Shown in pieces: positions 62,200 through 64,000 of a stretch of DNA of 64,000 nucleotides. Source of the DNA: Sodiomyces alkalinus F11 (Eukaryota; Ascomycota; Sordariomycetes; Glomerellales; Plectosphaerellaceae). The notes beneath the pieces are model-generated. The model saw nothing but the letters and a program-made list of their open reading frames with translations. It ran no database searches and was not told the DNA's origin. The number at the start of each line of letters is the position of its first letter. The stretch's first letter is position 1. A program made the translations under genes and the position numbers. Location of the stretch: contig NW_021167083.1 in assembly GCF_003711515.1 (NCBI RefSeq), positions 2,181,048 through 2,245,047 of the forward strand. Reading direction: 5' to 3'.

Positions 62200-64000
62200 A
62201 TCTAAGCGCTGTAGAATCTACACCTCGATGGTACTAGACTCCCTTACCTTTTTTAACTCTTCTTCCAGCTTTTTGTAATACTCCCCTAATAACTCTCTTA
62301 GTCTCTCGGAGCGGCGTAAAATAGTATTAATAGTACAATTAGGGGAACTAATATTATCCTTGGCCCTAGTATCTTCCTTAGAGTCCTTACTAGGTAAAAG
62401 GGGTACTTCGGTAACTTCTTCGGTAATAAGCGCTCCTTAAGCAGGGTACATAATCTTAAGCTCCTCGCTATAGTCCCGTTTAAGTATAGATAGTCTAGTC
62501 CTTAGGCTCCTAATACCTATCGTCCTTTTAGATAAACTTCTTTAGGCAGTTAGCGGTAAAAGTGATCCCTTTTAATTCTTCCCTAGTAAGAGTCTTAAGA
62601 ATAAAGGATTTATTATCGTGATTAGCCTTCCGGATACGATATAGGCCGTTTTAACGGTAGTCGAGCTTAGCCTTACGGCTTATATTAATAGCTTTCTTAG
62701 TATTATAAACTAGTATAAGATCCTTAACTTATTGCCTTTACTTACGGAGTACCCGGGCACGGCTAGCGTTAATATAGGCTATTCGTCGCCCTTATTATTT
62801 AGTAATTATAGTAATAGTAGTATATCGGTCGGTATTTAGCTCAGTAAAAGCCCTTAACCGAAGCATTATCTTATTCTTAGGGGTTTTAACGCGGCCTTAG
62901 TCTAGTAGTCTTTAGGTTAGGCAGGTCGTCTTAATTGGGGTAATAGCCTTATAGCTATATAGAAGGAAGAAAGGGATACGGCTAGTAAAAGCTCTTACCG
63001 TTATACGGTTAGCGAAAAGGATTATCAAGAAAATCTTATAAAAGGCTTTAGGGTAAAGCTTCGACTAAATAGATAAAGCGTGGGTAATAGCCTTGTACCT
63101 AACCCTATTAAGGCTATTAGCGCGGGGGTAGTAGGCTAAGGCGAGCTTTCGAGTAGTCCTATAGCGACGGTTTAGCTCGATTATATAACCCTTATTCTCT
63201 AGACCTTTATCTATAAGGAGGATTATATAGAGCCTATACCTATAGATTATATCTTCCTATAAGAACAAGGTAATAGCCTTAGACGTGTTCTTTTTTAGTA
63301 GTCGGGCCTTAACCTAACCTATAAATATATAGCGGGCCTTTATAAGATACTATCCTTAGAGATATTAAACGTCTAGGTAACCCTAGGTAAAAGGGAGGGC
63401 GGCCTTAGGCAGGCTTATAGCGATTAGAGGATCCTCCTAGGAACGGCTACGGCGGGCCTAGTATTCAGAATAGAACTCGATAAACCTCTAAACGCTCTTA
63501 TAGATATAATCCTAGAAATAGTTAGCGGCGAGGCGATAGTAAGTGCCCTACCTTCCTTAGTATCCGGATTCGTTATAGGCTCTCCTAATTAGGTTAATCT
63601 AGGTATCCTTATCGTTAATCTAGCGTTTAGGGGTCGAATCGGCCTTAGTTACTCGAGTTTATAGCAGTCTATCCTTAAGGAATACACGGGTAGCCCTATC
63701 TTTAACTCTACGGGCTTTCTTAGGATCTATTCCTTTAGGCACGCGAAAGGTTATTAAAAAGGTAGCTACTTATCGGGAAAACTAACTTTATGTAAGGTCC
63801 TTATCGAGGATATCGTTTACTAGGGTAGGGTCGTCGAACTACTTCTTAGCTTCCATGAGGAAGATTCTATCGTCCACAAAGTCGTTTAGGTCTCCTTAGT
63901 ATTATCGTTAGTCTAATTAAAGGGTATTCCGGGTATCCGTAAGAGTCTATCGGCTATAGTATTCTTAGATCCTTTAATATACTTAACGTCGAAGTCGAAG
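62200..64000 (-). mobile_element. Gypsy-3: RIP-inactivated gypsy pol (RNase H end, integrase), runs off window
   Basis: At the right edge the minus frame reads KYIKGSKNTIADRL, the RNase H C-terminus, followed by integrase through about 62450. An AYYPRANSLNRVR segment (gypsy YHPQANG) and ITVRAFTSRIPFFLLY lie near 63140-62960. Near 62640 is an NGLYRIR segment of the GPY/F module. No chromodomain is recognised after it. The order and motifs establish Ty3/gypsy, and the sequence is unlike Gypsy-1 and Gypsy-2. Confidence 0.82.

Overview
The window looks like chromosomal DNA of a filamentous ascomycete (Pezizomycotina, probably a sordariomycete; this is inferred from gene style and element families, not proven). 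Two short islands hold four ordinary spliced genes. Their introns are short (51-219 nt) with GT..AG ends and CTAAC/CTGAT-like branch sites. Everything else is transposon sequence eroded by repeat-induced point mutation (RIP). CA and TG dinucleotides are almost absent while TA is abundant (the first 120 bases contain no CA and no TG), CpG is kept, and Gln and Trp codons of the old transposon genes have become TAA/TAG.

Layout. 1-5170: 3' part of a chromodomain Ty3/gypsy element (Gypsy-1a) with its 3' LTR. 5171-6350: eroded spacer with a dispersed repeat. 6796-10722: SH3/WW-like/RasGEF gene (plus). 11776-12703: small hydrophilic protein gene (minus). 13140-15426: AT-rich relics, a tRNA-like sequence and a LINE ORF1 fragment. 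15427-30234: a three-level nest, in which a Ty1/copia element (Copia-A) was split by a Mutator-like DNA transposon (17913-26786, 146-bp TIRs, 8-bp target duplication), itself split by a Tad-like LINE (about 18121-24254, minus). 30235-31653: LINE ORF1 C-terminal/3' tail fragment, then the 3' end and LTR of a second copia family (Copia-B). 33050-39120: chromodomain gypsy element Gypsy-2 on the minus strand. 39348-40606: tafazzin gene (plus). 41011-42045: Pho85-type cyclin-dependent kinase gene (minus). 42992-53840: 5' half of a Copia-B copy, interrupted by a complete 8622-bp Gypsy-1 copy (44808-53429; 204-bp LTRs; TATAC target duplication). 53844-64000: a LINE reverse transcriptase relic, a reading frame with an Ulp1-like cysteine protease signature, an unidentified plus-strand frame, and the pol region of a third gypsy element running off the right edge.

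The four genes serve unrelated housekeeping or signalling roles: Ras activation, an uncharacterised hydrophilic protein, cardiolipin remodelling and phosphate/nutrient signalling. They show no RIP damage and their splice junctions are reconstructable, so they are probably functional. The most notable feature of the repeats is an antisense reading frame between integrase and the 3' LTR. It occurs in both copies of Gypsy-1, where the copies differ by an exact 72-nt (24-codon) indel, and an antisense frame occupies the same place in the distinct Gypsy-2 family. All transposon coding regions are full of stops; domain limits given for them are approximate.
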